64,000 nt of DNA from Rugalucina vietnamica (taxonomy: Eukaryota; Mollusca; Bivalvia; Lucinida; Lucinidae), in contig OZ024875.1 in assembly GCA_964017185.1 (NCBI GenBank), forward strand, positions 65,095,043-65,159,042, given 5' to 3'. Each line of letters starts with the position of its first letter. Within the stretch, counting starts at the first letter, position 1. The translations under genes and the position numbers were made by a program. This document shows positions 23,601-28,960 of the stretch, in pieces. The notes under the pieces were generated by a model, which was not told the DNA's origin, made no database searches, and was given only the letters and a program-made list of their open reading frames with translations.

Positions 23601-24181
23601 ATAATGGATTTTTGCAGAAAATTTTTGTGTGAGGATGATGGGAAAATTTTTTTTTTTATCAAAACCTTGATCTTAGTTTGTGGTAATAGGACCTGCAAAA
23701 ATTATGAAAATTGGTCAGCAGATAAAGTTTTTATGGTCACATCCGTGCGCAAGGACATGGATTCGAGTACAGATGGACCTCATTTTAACGTACCTCATTA
23801 TAATGCAGTTTTCATTATAACACGGCCATGTTATGGCTCCCACTATATGTCTGTTGCAAGCAACACGGTTCATATATAACTCGGTCTGATTCTGTGGAGC
23901 CCAAAGATTGCATTATAGTGAGGTTTACCTGTATATAATAGATCTCAGGTGAGCATTTGCAGGACCATTGGTCCTCTGGTATTGATTGAATAAGATTAAA
24001 GTCAAATCTAGTATGAATGGAGGAAATTGTGTGTCACCTTTCAATTCTGAGAGATTTGTTTACAGAGATGATAGCATCCCTGAGTCGCCCAGCCATGGTT
24101 AACAACAACAGGGAGAGACGAACCAGATATCAACATCCTAAAGGAGCACCTGATGCTGACGCTATATTTGGTTCAAAGTAA
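1839..24181 (+). CDS. UPF2: UPF2, regulator of nonsense transcripts 2, 3' part of gene (21 exons)
   Basis: UPF2 is the scaffold of nonsense-mediated mRNA decay: it bridges UPF3 at the exon junction complex to the helicase UPF1 and stimulates UPF1 in the cytoplasm. Joined exons are 1839-1930, 2584-2669, 3238-3346, 3930-3987, 4861-4916, 6749-6865, 13040-13225, 13464-13505, 13759-13860, 14620-14679, 15175-15313, 15670-15809, 16325-16508, 17023-17115, 19719-19819, 20602-20709, 21180-21275, 21763-21847, 22199-22272, 23333-23474 and 24066-24181. All junction phases agree and give about 727 residues, close to the ~704 of human UPF2 from the same point. In order they cover MIF4G-2 (exons 1-6), MIF4G-3 that binds UPF3 (exons 7-13), an acidic linker (14-16) and the UPF1-binding region (17-21). 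Blocks such as RKLLYKDLSKVTTEKVLRQM and SLDPPEHLFRIRLVC-like LDPPEHLFRIRLVC match human UPF2 recalled from memory. The 5' exons lie before the window. Introns are packed with repeats. Confidence 0.96.
2064..2226 (+). mobile_element. MITE A copy, 3'-truncated
   Basis: Starts gagccttagcgtaagaaaacc and runs to the ggcgctgatcagctgtgc hairpin arm; the second arm is missing. Confidence 0.85.
2584..2669 (+). CDS. UPF2: UPF2 exon b, MIF4G-2
   Basis: Reads AAIEFCMNFNTKTNRKKLV (human AAMDFCMNMNTKANRKKLV). The donor is GCAAGT, not GT. Splicing AG|A to the next exon restores the arginine before YDLLPFY, so this is a GC-AG intron. Confidence 0.93.
2995..3195 (+). mobile_element. MITE A copy, degenerate
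   Basis: Keeps the cagaagcagg, cttgaaatttcagattta and gcacagctgatctgcgcc blocks; ends are eroded. Confidence 0.75.
3238..3346 (+). CDS. UPF2: UPF2 exon c, MIF4G-2
   Basis: Reads YDLLPFYSRLVATLYPCM and ends LLKGDFRWH (human MLRGDFRFH). Acceptor gtttcag, donor gtaagt. Confidence 0.96.
3644..3867 (-). mobile_element. MITE A copy, near full length
   Basis: Starts gagccgcatcatgtgaaaacc and ends ttttctcacaagacggctc. Reverse orientation, 63 bp before UPF2 exon d. Confidence 0.9.
3930..3987 (+). CDS. UPF2: UPF2 exon d, MIF4G-2
   Basis: Reads VRKKDQINIESKLKTVRYI, nearly identical to human VRKKDQINIETKNKTVRFI. Ends after the first base of a glycine codon; donor gtaagt. A MITE A copy ends about 60 bp upstream. 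Confidence 0.96.
4027..4214. mobile_element. MITE B copy (cattataacg family)
   Basis: Starts acaggcccacctcattataacg, ends gaggttgaactgta. TIRs resemble pogo/Tigger-type ends of the Tc1/mariner group, which use TA target sites. Confidence 0.82.
4346..4425. repeat. Minisatellite, ~20 bp unit
   Basis: About four units of acaataatacaagattat in a UPF2 intron. Confidence 0.85.
4589..4833 (+). mobile_element. MITE A copy, near full length
   Basis: Starts gagccacgacttgagaaaac with a complete internal hairpin (gctgatcagctgtgcagtta). It ends 27 bp before UPF2 exon e, whose acceptor is just beyond the right TIR. Confidence 0.9.
4861..4916 (+). CDS. UPF2: UPF2 exon e, MIF4G-2 (56 bp)
   Basis: Short exon reading ELVKFKLYPKSEALHCVK (human ELTKFKMFTKNDTLHCLK). 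Acceptor ataattccag, donor gtaagt. Its 2-base lead completes the glycine begun in exon d. A MITE A copy ends about 27 bp before it. Confidence 0.93.
5104..6122 (+). mobile_element. Helentron-like element with microsatellite and ~147 bp core repeats
   Basis: 5' arm ATCGCACCTGC (5104) pairs with GCAGGTGCGAT (6098-6108). After the 3' arm come a CTCCGTGGAG hairpin and TTCTTG before T. Behind the 5' end is a (TCCG/TTCG)n microsatellite, then six core units spaced about 147 bp (acgtcgaag at 5505, 5652, 5799 and 5946). Asymmetric inverted ends plus a 3' hairpin are known for Helentron/HINE elements; microsatellite plus core repeats is the plan of bivalve pearl elements. No coding capacity. Confidence 0.85.
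6155..6343 (-). mobile_element. MITE A copy, internally shortened
   Basis: Starts gagcagctgccacagaaaacc, contains gcgcagatcagctctgcag, ends ggtttccacatgcaaaggctc. Confidence 0.85.
6459..6612. mobile_element. MITE E copy, truncated
   Basis: cactggcggatttagagggg with cgaacccccttct and tgaacccccctctcc; shares its left end and body with 60399-60659. Confidence 0.75.
6749..6865 (+). CDS. UPF2: UPF2 exon f, end of MIF4G-2
   Basis: Reads MLLFDFSHHNIEMACALLET then CGRFLYRSHDSHHRTRVYL (human SDFSHHHIEMACTLLETCGRFLFRSPESHLRTSVLL). A MITE B element is inserted right after the first bases of the donor. The next intron is 6.2 kb. Confidence 0.97.
6871..7063. mobile_element. MITE B copy inserted at the UPF2 exon f donor
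   Basis: The exon f donor reads gtaag followed by TA-CAGTACAACCTC; the right end is GGTAAAACTG-TA-agtacaatg. The TA duplication restores gtaagta, so the donor hexamer survived insertion. Confidence 0.85.
7090..7235 (+). mobile_element. MITE A copy, left half only
   Basis: caagaaaactggtttttggg, caggtccgacacaaaccagc and the agctagaagtttgaaattc block; the hairpin half is absent. Confidence 0.8.
8590..8740. repeat. Three copies of a short repeat with (GA)n runs
   Basis: ttttcttacagtttctctttatg occurs three times; two copies are followed by (GA)n tracts of about 34 and 24 bp. Confidence 0.85.
9062..9088. repeat. Poly-G tract, about 27 bp
   Basis: Uninterrupted G run inside the 5.4 kb TIR element; possible G-quadruplex former and a sequencing-error hot spot. 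Confidence 0.9.
9955..10110 (-). mobile_element. SINE-like 3' part
   Basis: gtcaacagctacggtcatatag and ttgcctccattttatgg match, in reverse, the tail at 25540-25710 (ccaacatgaccacagctgtt). Head not clear. Confidence 0.5.
10236..10422 (+). mobile_element. MITE A copy, very degenerate
   Basis: agcgaaacagaaggcgccaa, cagctgcgcagctactgcac and a ttctcaggatgcggct end are recognisable. Nested in the 5.4 kb TIR element. Confidence 0.6.
10554..12027 (+). mobile_element. Helentron-like element with ~156 bp core repeats
   Basis: 5' arm ATAGCCCCGCTT pairs with AAGCGGGGCTAT near 11994-12005. The 3' end has a TCAGATCCTCTGA hairpin, then CAATTCTAG before T. A short ccgttattccg microsatellite leads into about eight core units containing caaattttgtatgcacatca and cgcaaaattttgacggagtt. 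Overlapping minus-strand ORFs here are only repeats. Nested in the TIR element 7594-12980. Confidence 0.87.
12028..12775. other. CpG-richer interior of the 5.4 kb TIR element
   Basis: Contains gcgcgctagg, cgacgggcgacgcac and aagctcggctcgg. Two overlapping + strand ORFs (12441-12725 and 12482-12859) have no recognisable motif and run into low-complexity DNA; I do not call them genes. Confidence 0.5.
13040..13225 (+). CDS. UPF2: UPF2 exon g, start of MIF4G-3
   Basis: Reads EVMMRKKSALLMESRYATMI and later RPPIQEYIRKLLYKDLSKVT. Acceptor gcattgtag, donor gttagt. Human counterpart: EQMMRKKQAMHLDARYVTMV. Confidence 0.97.
13464..13505 (+). CDS. UPF2: UPF2 exon h, 42-bp microexon in MIF4G-3
   Basis: Fourteen codons, VLRQMRKLNWDDEE (human VLRQMRKLPWQDQE). 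Acceptor tttgtttcag, donor gtaaca. Too short for ORF finding; recognised by homology and phase. Confidence 0.94.
13759..13860 (+). CDS. UPF2: UPF2 exon i, MIF4G-3
   Basis: Reads IAFYATKCLIAVWNVRFNSI then HCAANLLAGIAPYH (human NIWNVKYNSIHCVANLLAGLVLYQ). Acceptor gttttcag, donor gtgagt. Confidence 0.96.
13889..14131 (+). mobile_element. MITE A copy, full length with AAAT duplication
   Basis: aaat-gagctgtttcgtgagaaa at the left and tcatgagtcagctg-aaat at the right. Starts about 29 bp after UPF2 exon i. Confidence 0.9.
14620..14679 (+). CDS. UPF2: UPF2 exon j, MIF4G-3 (60 bp)
   Basis: Reads EHVAIQVVDGVLEDIRLGME (human EDVGIHVVDGVLEDIRLGME). Acceptor ttccccccttag, donor gtacgg. Confidence 0.96.
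14699..14887. mobile_element. MITE I copy
   Basis: Ends tacacctcatcctctttataa and ttataaagaggtccaggtgta form TIRs; TA-type target likely. A related copy is at 49912-50130. Confidence 0.75.
15175..15313 (+). CDS. UPF2: UPF2 exon k, MIF4G-3
   Basis: Reads VNHPRYNQRRVSCAKYLGEL then YNYRMVESAVVFKTLYSF, near-identical to human. Acceptor tttacag, donor gtgaga; ends on the first base of an aspartate codon. Confidence 0.97.
15478..15655 (-). mobile_element. MITE A copy, left-truncated, next to UPF2 exon l
   Basis: gcacagctgatcagtgtct through ggttttctcacagaacggctc. Its end is about 15 bp from the exon l acceptor. Confidence 0.88.
15670..15809 (+). CDS. UPF2: UPF2 exon l, MIF4G-3
   Basis: Reads PSPLDPPEHLFRIRLVCVVL then DTCGQYFDKGSSKKKLDCFL. 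A reverse MITE A copy ends about 15 bp before the exon, so MITE bases may lie in the polypyrimidine/branch region. Confidence 0.97.
16055..16271. mobile_element. MITE G copy, diverged
   Basis: ataaattcgtaaattttcat at the left and gcaaacattttcaaattta at the right parallel the cleaner copy at 56392-56603; internal gaattcgtgaata shared. Confidence 0.65.
16325..16508 (+). CDS. UPF2: UPF2 exon m, end of MIF4G-3
   Basis: Reads RYYWFKKSSAIWTENSPFPI then DVDNMMRDTLDSVRPKFKM (human RYVWWKKSLEVWTKDHPFPIDIDYMISDTLELLRPK). Acceptor attccag, donor gtaaga. Confidence 0.96.
16670..17010 (+). mobile_element. SINE-like sequence, poorly preserved, then MITE B end
   Basis: ggacattaaactacaaaatca resembles the shared SINE tail (tgggacattaaa...). 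The run then meets gatgaggttgcactgta, a MITE B end, 12 bp before exon n. Confidence 0.5.
17023..17115 (+). CDS. UPF2: UPF2 exon n, linker
   Basis: Reads ASVLPILETSDVDMSETEDG and on to AEAEE: low-complexity acidic linker, poorly conserved, placed by phase and by acceptor tgtttcag and donor gtatgt. The 3' end of a MITE B copy appears to lie just upstream of the acceptor. Confidence 0.82.
17134..17150 (+). mobile_element. Helentron-like 5' end remnant
   Basis: agctcacctgagccc, the 5' terminus of the 17836 family, is directly followed by MITE H. Confidence 0.55.
17152..17371. mobile_element. MITE H copy
   Basis: Outer ends acatgtgatacc and catcacatgt are inverted, and tcagggaga faces tctccctga. 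A very similar copy is at 27837-28050. Confidence 0.82.
17466..17672 (+). mobile_element. tRNA-derived SINE
   Basis: Head gtggccgagcggttaag (A box) and ggttcgagctcc (B box), body ending cataaaactgaag and an A-rich tail. The acceptor arms do not pair, so it is not a functional tRNA. Same family as 29669-29935. Confidence 0.85.
17836..19514 (+). mobile_element. Helentron-like element, 1.7 kb, ~310 bp core repeats
   Basis: 5' arm GCTCACCTGAG pairs with CTCAGGTGAGC near 19480-19490. The 3' end is an AGGACCATTGGTCCT hairpin and CTGG before T, a classic Helitron CTRR end. After the 5' end come ggcgtccgtccg repeats, then core units with cttctc(a/t)gaaactgtcaag and ggttgctatggcaactta. No ORF of note. 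Relatives: 26926-28159, 28774 and the 23941 fragment. Confidence 0.9.
19719..19819 (+). CDS. UPF2: UPF2 exon o, acidic Ser/Gln-rich linker
   Basis: Reads SDTSQSLSQSHIAEEGEESE and on to QTQNSQ. Acceptor tcttgcag, donor gtaaga; phases fit both neighbours. Contains several SQ pairs. UPF1 is the best-known SMG1 target at such motifs; relevance here is only a guess. Confidence 0.85.
19921..20580. repeat. GATGAT / TTATGAT microsatellite tracts flanking a SINE
   Basis: Irregular GAT, TGATTA and ATGATTATGATAAC repeats before (19921-20077) and after (20424-20570) the SINE, ending 30 bp before acidic exon p. Confidence 0.85.
20080..20422 (+). mobile_element. tRNA-derived SINE, long body
   Basis: Head ggtagccgagtggttagcgc and ggttcgatccccgcc (A and B boxes), then a ~260 bp body with cctgtgcagggacagtcatc and an aacaaacaaaaca tail. 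It split the GAT microsatellite in two. Confidence 0.85.
20602..20709 (+). CDS. UPF2: UPF2 exon p, poly-acidic linker
   Basis: 36 codons, mostly Asp, Glu and Asn (for example DDNDDDDEDGYDATDDNDD), matching the position of the acidic stretch in human UPF2. The coding GAT/GAA runs resemble the intronic GATGAT and TTATGAT repeats just upstream. Acceptor catttcag, donor gtaaag. Confidence 0.88.
20831..21085 (+). mobile_element. MITE A copy with extended hairpin
   Basis: Starts gagtcgcgatgcgagaaaaa, ends ttctcatgacacggttc. The central arm cagttactgca(t/c)agctgat is duplicated, about 20 bp longer than usual. Confidence 0.9.
21180..21275 (+). CDS. UPF2: UPF2 exon q, start of UPF1-binding region
   Basis: Reads VLILKSGPKHIQCTEDDDFM then AAFDKMLDDNAK (human EVMIKGGGLKHVPCVEDEDFIQALDKMMLEN), the conserved entry to the UPF1-binding segment. 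Acceptor tttttcag, donor gtactt. Confidence 0.95.
21470..21700 (+). mobile_element. SINE-like sequence, degenerate
   Basis: gtgtagtgggtaagccaatg and ttacgagttcaatcttgg look like eroded A and B boxes, with a middle part like 37530-37690 and 42872-43020. Confidence 0.5.
21763..21847 (+). CDS. UPF2: UPF2 exon r, UPF1-binding region
   Basis: Reads ARNSESLKVPQLDIAVPVNL then KGQKAKKF (human SGESVKVHQLDVAIPLHLKSQLRK). Acceptor tttcag, donor gtagga. Confidence 0.94.
22199..22272 (+). CDS. UPF2: UPF2 exon s, UPF1-binding region
   Basis: Reads ELNPEPKEDSIITFTLMTKK then GNKPQ (human MPFVMLTRKGNKQQ). Strong polypyrimidine acceptor ttttcttttctag, donor gtacca. Confidence 0.94.
22306..22498 (+). mobile_element. 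tRNA-derived SINE (family of 62209)
   Basis: gtggcgtagtggtagagca head, ggttggatccgactggc B box region, ccttgagcaagacacat centre and tgactg...actgggacattaaacctc tail. Begins about 35 bp after UPF2 exon s. Confidence 0.85.
22922..22948. repeat. Poly-C tract, about 27 bp
   Basis: Uninterrupted C run upstream of the exon t copies; the poly-Pro and poly-Gly ORFs here are artefacts of it. Confidence 0.9.
23022..23150 (+). pseudogene. Decayed tandem copy 1 of UPF2 exon t
   Basis: Reads LTVPITPEFATKLKELEQED in the same frame (compare LNVPITAEFATKYKEREQQE), then stops about 33 codons in. No recognisable acceptor directly upstream. More diverged than copy 2, so probably the older duplicate. Confidence 0.8.
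23169..23300 (+). pseudogene. Decayed tandem copy 2 of UPF2 exon t
   Basis: Aligns with exon t from TTTACTGACTT through the AATGAAGCA(A/G)GTTGTTCT block. It keeps an upstream acceptor (ttttttag) and similar flanking intron, but has an in-frame TAG about 20 codons in and no donor at the equivalent place. The offset to the real exon is 164 bp. Confidence 0.88.
23333..23474 (+). CDS. UPF2: UPF2 exon t, UPF1-binding helix
   Basis: Reads FTDLNVPITAEFATKYKERE then KERMKQVVLGIHERQEEEDY (human ILNVPMSSQLA ... MKKLTLDINERQEQEDYQE). Acceptor atttttcag, donor gtaatt. Two decayed tandem copies precede it (23022-23150 and 23169-23300). This third copy is the only one open through to a donor. Confidence 0.96.
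23769..23932. mobile_element. MITE B copy
   Basis: acagatggacctcattttaa at the left, tatagtgaggtttacctgta at the right; body atggctcccac shared with other copies. Confidence 0.8.
23941..23978 (+). mobile_element. Helentron-like 3' end fragment
   Basis: atctcaggtgagc, the AGGACCATTGGTCCT hairpin and CTGG before T: the last ~38 bp of the 17836 family alone. Confidence 0.85.
24066..24181 (+). CDS. UPF2: UPF2 exon u, C-terminal exon (or penultimate)
   Basis: Reads EMIASLSRPAMVNNNRERRT then RYQHPKGAPDADAIFGSK and TAA (human RRPRYQHPKGAPNADLIFKTGGRRR). The stop codon overlaps a near-perfect donor: GTAAGT starts at 24178. If that donor is used, coding continues at 24722 with K-K-R-stop. Confidence 0.93.
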
Positions 24182-24283
24182 GTTCACTGCATCAGGGTAA
24201 CATGAATTGTATTCCCCTTACACCCCTTGTTTTGTAAAGAAAAACTGAGGTGTATAGGGTTATACATTTTCCTTATTTTTTTT

Positions 24284-24385
24284 TTTCCAGAACATAGATT
24301 GTGTGTATTTGTTACAACTGCCTCCTCAAGGCGCTTCAACATGTACCCGCAAGCTATGTTTTGACCCAAAATCAAGAAAATCCAA
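24284..24385. mobile_element. MITE C foldback copy
   Basis: aacatagattgtg(t)gta at the left faces (t)acccgcaagctatgtttt at the right, with cgcctcctcaaggcg-like arms at the centre. Lies between the two possible UPF2 stop positions. Confidence 0.75.
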
Positions 24386-24721
24386 AAATGTAACAGTTGT
24401 GTAAATAAGATAATGAAATTGAATTTTAGCTGCGATTAGCAAGGTTCAAAACAGAAAAAAAGTGTTGTATACTTACAAAGGCTGCCTATTCAAGGCTAGA
24501 AATCACGCATTTAGGAAGTAGCAGGATTGTACATGCTGTTCAGCTGTATGGTAATCAAAAACTTTTGTTTGGGATATTGTCTGTCATACAATCAGTTTTA
24601 TCTAAGAATGTGGTTTATTTGATACTGTGCAGCTTTTATTTTCTTGAGTTTAGGCTATTCACTTATATCAGTGACCTTGAACGCTTACAAGGTATTATCA
24701 GCTGTTTTGTTTCTTTTGCAG

Positions 24722-24731
24722 AAAACGGTGA
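24722..24731 (+). CDS. UPF2: Possible alternative terminal UPF2 codons (KKR-stop)
   Basis: The acceptor tttgtttcttttgcag ends at 24721. Joined to the AA left at 24176-24177 by the 24178 donor, it reads AAA-AAA-CGG-TGA, ending the protein IFGSKKR. A basic tail would parallel human KTGGRRR. Inferred from splice signals only. Confidence 0.45.
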
Positions 24732-24890
24732 CATACTTGAACTATCCTATTATGTTACAAGAACCGGAGCTCGCCCCCATGAGCTTAACTGTGATTTCAT
24801 ACCAAGCTGGTTACGATGTTGGGGTAGTCTTTATATTGAAAACTGATTAATTATCGTGTTATTAAGTTGGAAGAGTTTTAATGAGGATAA

Positions 24891-25127
24891 CCAAGCCACG
24901 TCATGAGAAAAGCAACAATGTGGTTTCCAGACAGGTCTGACACGAACAGAGCTGTACAAGCACAGAAGATGGCTAGAGGGTGGAAATTTTTTATTTAGAA
25001 AGTAGAGAAATTCTACTAACTGTGTAGTGAAAACAAAGGCACTGATCAGCTTTGCTGTTACCGCGATGTTGATCTGTGTCTTTGTTTTCGCATATACATA
25101 ATGTTGAATTTCTCATGATCTGGCTCA
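24891..25127 (+). mobile_element. MITE A copy, full length
   Basis: Starts aagccacgtcatgagaaaa, ends tttctcatgatctggctca; hairpin arms moderately eroded. Confidence 0.88.
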
Positions 25128-25480
25128 ACTGATTAATTACTCCACTAATAGTTCAAAAGAAGGATTTTAGAAATACTTTTACTGGTTACATGTGTTGTTG
25201 AAGTTTGGAAAGATTGAAACATGGGGACAGAAGGAATCAAGTGTACATGAAGATGATTGTAAGAATTTCACTAAAAGGATATATTTTGAAGTTTATTTTA
25301 GTTTTATTTTTTTTTCGTTTTGTTATCACAATTCTTTTTGTCTTAAGTTGCTAATAGACGTTTTGACAATTGAAAATAGAGACAACTATAGAAATATAAT
25401 ACTACATGTATGTTTTGATCACAATCACTGGCCCCTGCCCTCGAAATTGATCAGAAAATCACTTGCCCCTGCCATTGAGA
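25128..25480. other. Probable UPF2 3' flank, nothing recognised
   Basis: AT-rich, with no element ends or coding signal. The 129-codon ORF at 25192-25581 has no recognisable motif and runs into a SINE-like tail. Confidence 0.5.
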
Positions 25481-25715
25481 ACCATAAGAAATTGATAGGT
25501 TGCTTGTGCCTCCCAATCCACCTGCTTAGTGGTTACCTGCTTACAAGATCTGACATTGCCCAGGAAAAGTGGTTGTGTTGAGCTATCCATACATAGAAGC
25601 ATTGCATGGAGTTGCATGTTATGACAACCCTATGTTGGGTAGAAGTACCATAAAATGGAGGCAAAGTCCCAACATGACCACAGCTGTTGACTGGGACATA
25701 AAGTAAAAAAAAAAA
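25481..25715 (+). mobile_element. SINE-like sequence
   Basis: ttgcccaggaaaagtggtt, taccataaaatggaggcaaa and gttgactgggacataaagt with an A-run tail; partly matches 9955-10110 in reverse. Confidence 0.6.
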
Positions 25716-25844
25716 AATGATCACAAACACAAACTGACAGGAAGTGTACAATAACTACCAAGGAGTAATTTGCTTTCAATTCTTACAATAAAATCTTTTC
25801 TAGTACAGTAGTTGAAAGGTGTCAGTGACAAAATAGTGAGTGAT

Positions 25845-25862
25845 AAATAAACTAAATAAAAA
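25845..25862 (+). promoter_or_regulatory. Candidate polyadenylation signals
   Basis: Two AATAAA hexamers (gataaataaactaaataaa) on the UPF2 strand about 1.7 kb after the stop. Other AATAAA-like sites exist; position is a guess. Confidence 0.3.
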
Positions 25863-26239
25863 AAATTGTCTTGTGTGCTTTGTTGAACTAAATTCCATGG
25901 AAGACCAAAATAATTCCACTAAATACTTGAAACGTTTTGTCATTTTCTGGATTCAGCCAAGTTCATTCTTCGGTCCCATTCAAAATGACCATTCTTCCTT
26001 CCCCCTTTAATAGGCATTAGGTACACACACATGCACCTGGGAGTCCTTAATTTAACTCCCCCTCAAAAATGATAATAATTGCCTTATAAAGGAGCAGTTA
26101 CACAAAATGTTGAATTGATTATTAGGGAACAAATGTCTGAAGTAGACAAAACCAGATACAACAGACCCAATGTGATCATAGTTGTGTACTTGGACATTAT
26201 ACAACACAAAAATTATTCATTAAAGCATTTTCATATGAG

Positions 26240-26472
26240 GAGGCCCTAATCTCATGAGAAAACCAACATTTTGCATATGCGAAAACAAAAGATGCAGATC
26301 AGCTTCGTGTTACTGCGAAGCTGATTAGCGCCTTTGTTTTCACTACAGCCATATTACATATAGAATATATTCTTTCTAAATCCAAAATTTTCAGCCTCTA
26401 GCAATCTGTTTTGTACAGCTCGGTTTGTGTCTGACCTGTTCAGAAACCACATTTCCTCATGACATGTCTCAT
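26240..26472 (-). mobile_element. MITE A copy, near full length
   Basis: atctcatgagaaaaccaac, gcagatcagcttcgtgttac and ctgacctgttcagaaaccac; right end eroded to tgacatgtctcatt. Confidence 0.87.
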
Positions 26473-26925
26473 TTCTGACTCACTGTTCAACCCAGTAAAA
26501 CCTTTGAATCATAACTGGGTAAAGGGTAAGGCAATAAGTTGAGCCCCATCGTGAAATAGACTGCTTAATGTGCAGCCAGGTGTGATTGGTGCAAATCAGC
26601 AGATGCAAGTGCACAGTCTTACACCTGTTTATCTTCGCCTTAAAGATGGGTGGCACATTAAATTTCTAAAGCCTTTAACTAGCCCATCTGGCTGAGCAGA
26701 CCTGTTCGAGTCTTACAATAGACATAACAAATGAGGTAGGTATGGTTTATCTGCCAAACCTTTCAGGAACAATCACTCATTAAAACAAGTGTTTGAACCA
26801 TTAATAACTGTTGGATTACAGCATTATAAACACACAAGTTATTGCAATCTGTCAATACACTAAACTTAGCTTCTCTCAGCAAAATGCATACAGACTGGAA
26901 GTAAACACACTGCAGTCTTCTTTTT

Positions 26926-28159
26926 AACTCACCTGAGACGTTAGGTGCACAAGGTGAGCATATAGTATACCCATGCTCCGTCGCCATAGTTGTTGTTGTC
27001 CTCAATGTTCAAACATCTCATCTGAATCTCCCTGGGGTGATTAAAGTCAAACTTCATATGGAGCATCCTTAGGAAAGGGGAACTAAAGTATGTATAAATG
27101 CTCCAGGTCACATGATCAAGATGGTAAAAACAATTAAAAAATCTTCACTAGATTTGGTGGACTGATTTCAATGAGATTTGGTATGTAGCATTGGGGACTC
27201 CGGCCCATCATAATTCGCATAAATCTTGACCTTTGGTTGATCTTCACCTATTTTATGACAAGGTCAAATATGGTTACATAGGCTTTTCAATTGAAAAAAG
27301 TGTATTGTTAATGGAGTTTTGTAGCCTGTGACCTGAAAGTTGATAAATACAGACAACTTTGTGACTTAATGAAGTTATATGAGTATTTAAGGTCAAGGTC
27401 ATTTCTTGACCTTGGCCAAAGATCATTTACATATTAAATGTAACACTTAATTTTCTCAGAAGTGGCTTGACCAATCAAATCCAAATTTAGTATGTAGTAT
27501 CCTAAGGAAGGGGGAATGAAAATTTAAATAACTGGTCTTGATCACATGATCAAGATGACCGCCATGCCTATATATGGTGAAAACCTTAAGAAATCTTCTC
27601 TGGAAAGGATGGATTGATTTCATCAAAATTTGATATGTAGCATCAGGGACTAGGCCCATCATAGTTTGCATAAATCATGACCTCGGTTTGACCTTGACCT
27701 ATTTAATGGCCAGGTCAAATATGGTTACATAGGTGAGTGGAAGCATTGGATTTTCCTGAAAGTTATGTAGCCTGTTACCTGAAAATTGATAGATACAGAC
27801 ATCTAACTGTTAAAAAATTATTTGAGTATTGGAGCATACATGTGATACCTCCCTCTTCATCAGGGAGACTCCAGGAAAGGAACCATAAAATTGGACAAAA
27901 TTCTTCTAAAATGAACCACTTTTTAACAAAAAATCAAAATCTCCCTGAAATGAATCAAAAATTTTCCTATATATTCTATACATTATTCAAAAATCTCCCT
28001 GAAATGGAAGAAAAATCTCCCTGATTCCTCTTTCAGACTCATCACATGTATGTTGGAGGTCAAGCTTACTTTTTACCTTGACCAACATGACCTTAGCCAA
28101 AGGTCATTTATCAAAGATCAAATCTCAGCTGAGCGATATCAGGACCATTGGTCCTCTGG
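26926..28159 (+). mobile_element. Helentron-like element (17836 family) with nested MITE H
   Basis: 5' actcacctgagacg after tttttta, 3' ctcagctgagcg arm, AGGACCATTGGTCCT hairpin and CTGG before T. MITE H interrupts it at 27837-28050. Confidence 0.85.
27837..28050. mobile_element. MITE H copy nested in a Helentron-like element
   Basis: Same ends and internal ccctgaaatgaatca as 17152-17371; inserted after the host element. Confidence 0.85.
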
Positions 28160-28359
28160 TTGACTGTTTCCTAGAGAATCTGAAGGGGAACTATTCAATA
28201 GCTTAGGGTACTTTTTCTTTGTGCGCCATCTTGTGTCATTACCCAGTGGTATCAAGCTCTTGCTCACAATGTGATTATAGAGATTACGATTTAAAGGAAG
28301 TACAAAAACTTATTTTTGAAGATTTTTTTTTATTTTTTGCACAGAAAAATTAAAGGAAT

Positions 28360-28540
28360 GAGGGAGCCAGATGGCCTAGTGATGTTGAATGCATCCGAAT
28401 TGAGAATTGCTGGGTTCAACCCCGGTTTTGTTATCATTTTATGTCCGCGAGCAAGGCACACACTGGTTAATACCCAGAAAGGGGTGGCTCTGTCTGGACA
28501 TGACTGAAAAAGTGTTGACTGGGATGGATGACTGGATTCT
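28360..28540 (+). mobile_element. SINE, diverged
   Basis: gatggcctagtgatgttga head, gctgggttcaaccccgg B box, gagcaaggcacac centre, acatgactgaaaaagtgttg tail. Confidence 0.7.
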
Positions 28541-28773
28541 GAAGGATCAACATTTTGGAAGTACCAAGAACTGTATTGCTCATCCCGGGCCAATTGTTTT
28601 TCCAGACTTTTGGAATGTTGTATTATATAACATCTGTTGAACATCATCATTTTGTTTGTTTATGTTTCCTTGGCCTATATGGAGGTCTTTATTGCTAATT
28701 TTAACCTTTAACAGTTCAAACGTTTAGTCTGGTATTTCAAACCACTTTAAAACTAAAGGAAATTTATGTTGGT

Positions 28774-28960
28774 AGCTCACTTGAGCAGTAGGCTGATACA
28801 CCCATATATGCTAAAACCCTTGAAAAATCTTCTGATGAACTGAATTTTCTTGCCTGTATGTAGCATTAAGGACTGTGGATCACCTTGACCTATTTTATGG
28901 GAAGGTCAAAATTGGTCATTTAGAGAGCTTGAGATGTGTTAAGCTTCTCAATATGAAAAA
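28774..28960 (+). mobile_element. Helentron-like element, 5' part only
   Basis: agctcacttgagcagtaggct start, cccatatatgctaaaaccc and cttgacctattttatggga blocks as in 17836-19514; no 3' end found. Confidence 0.65.
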
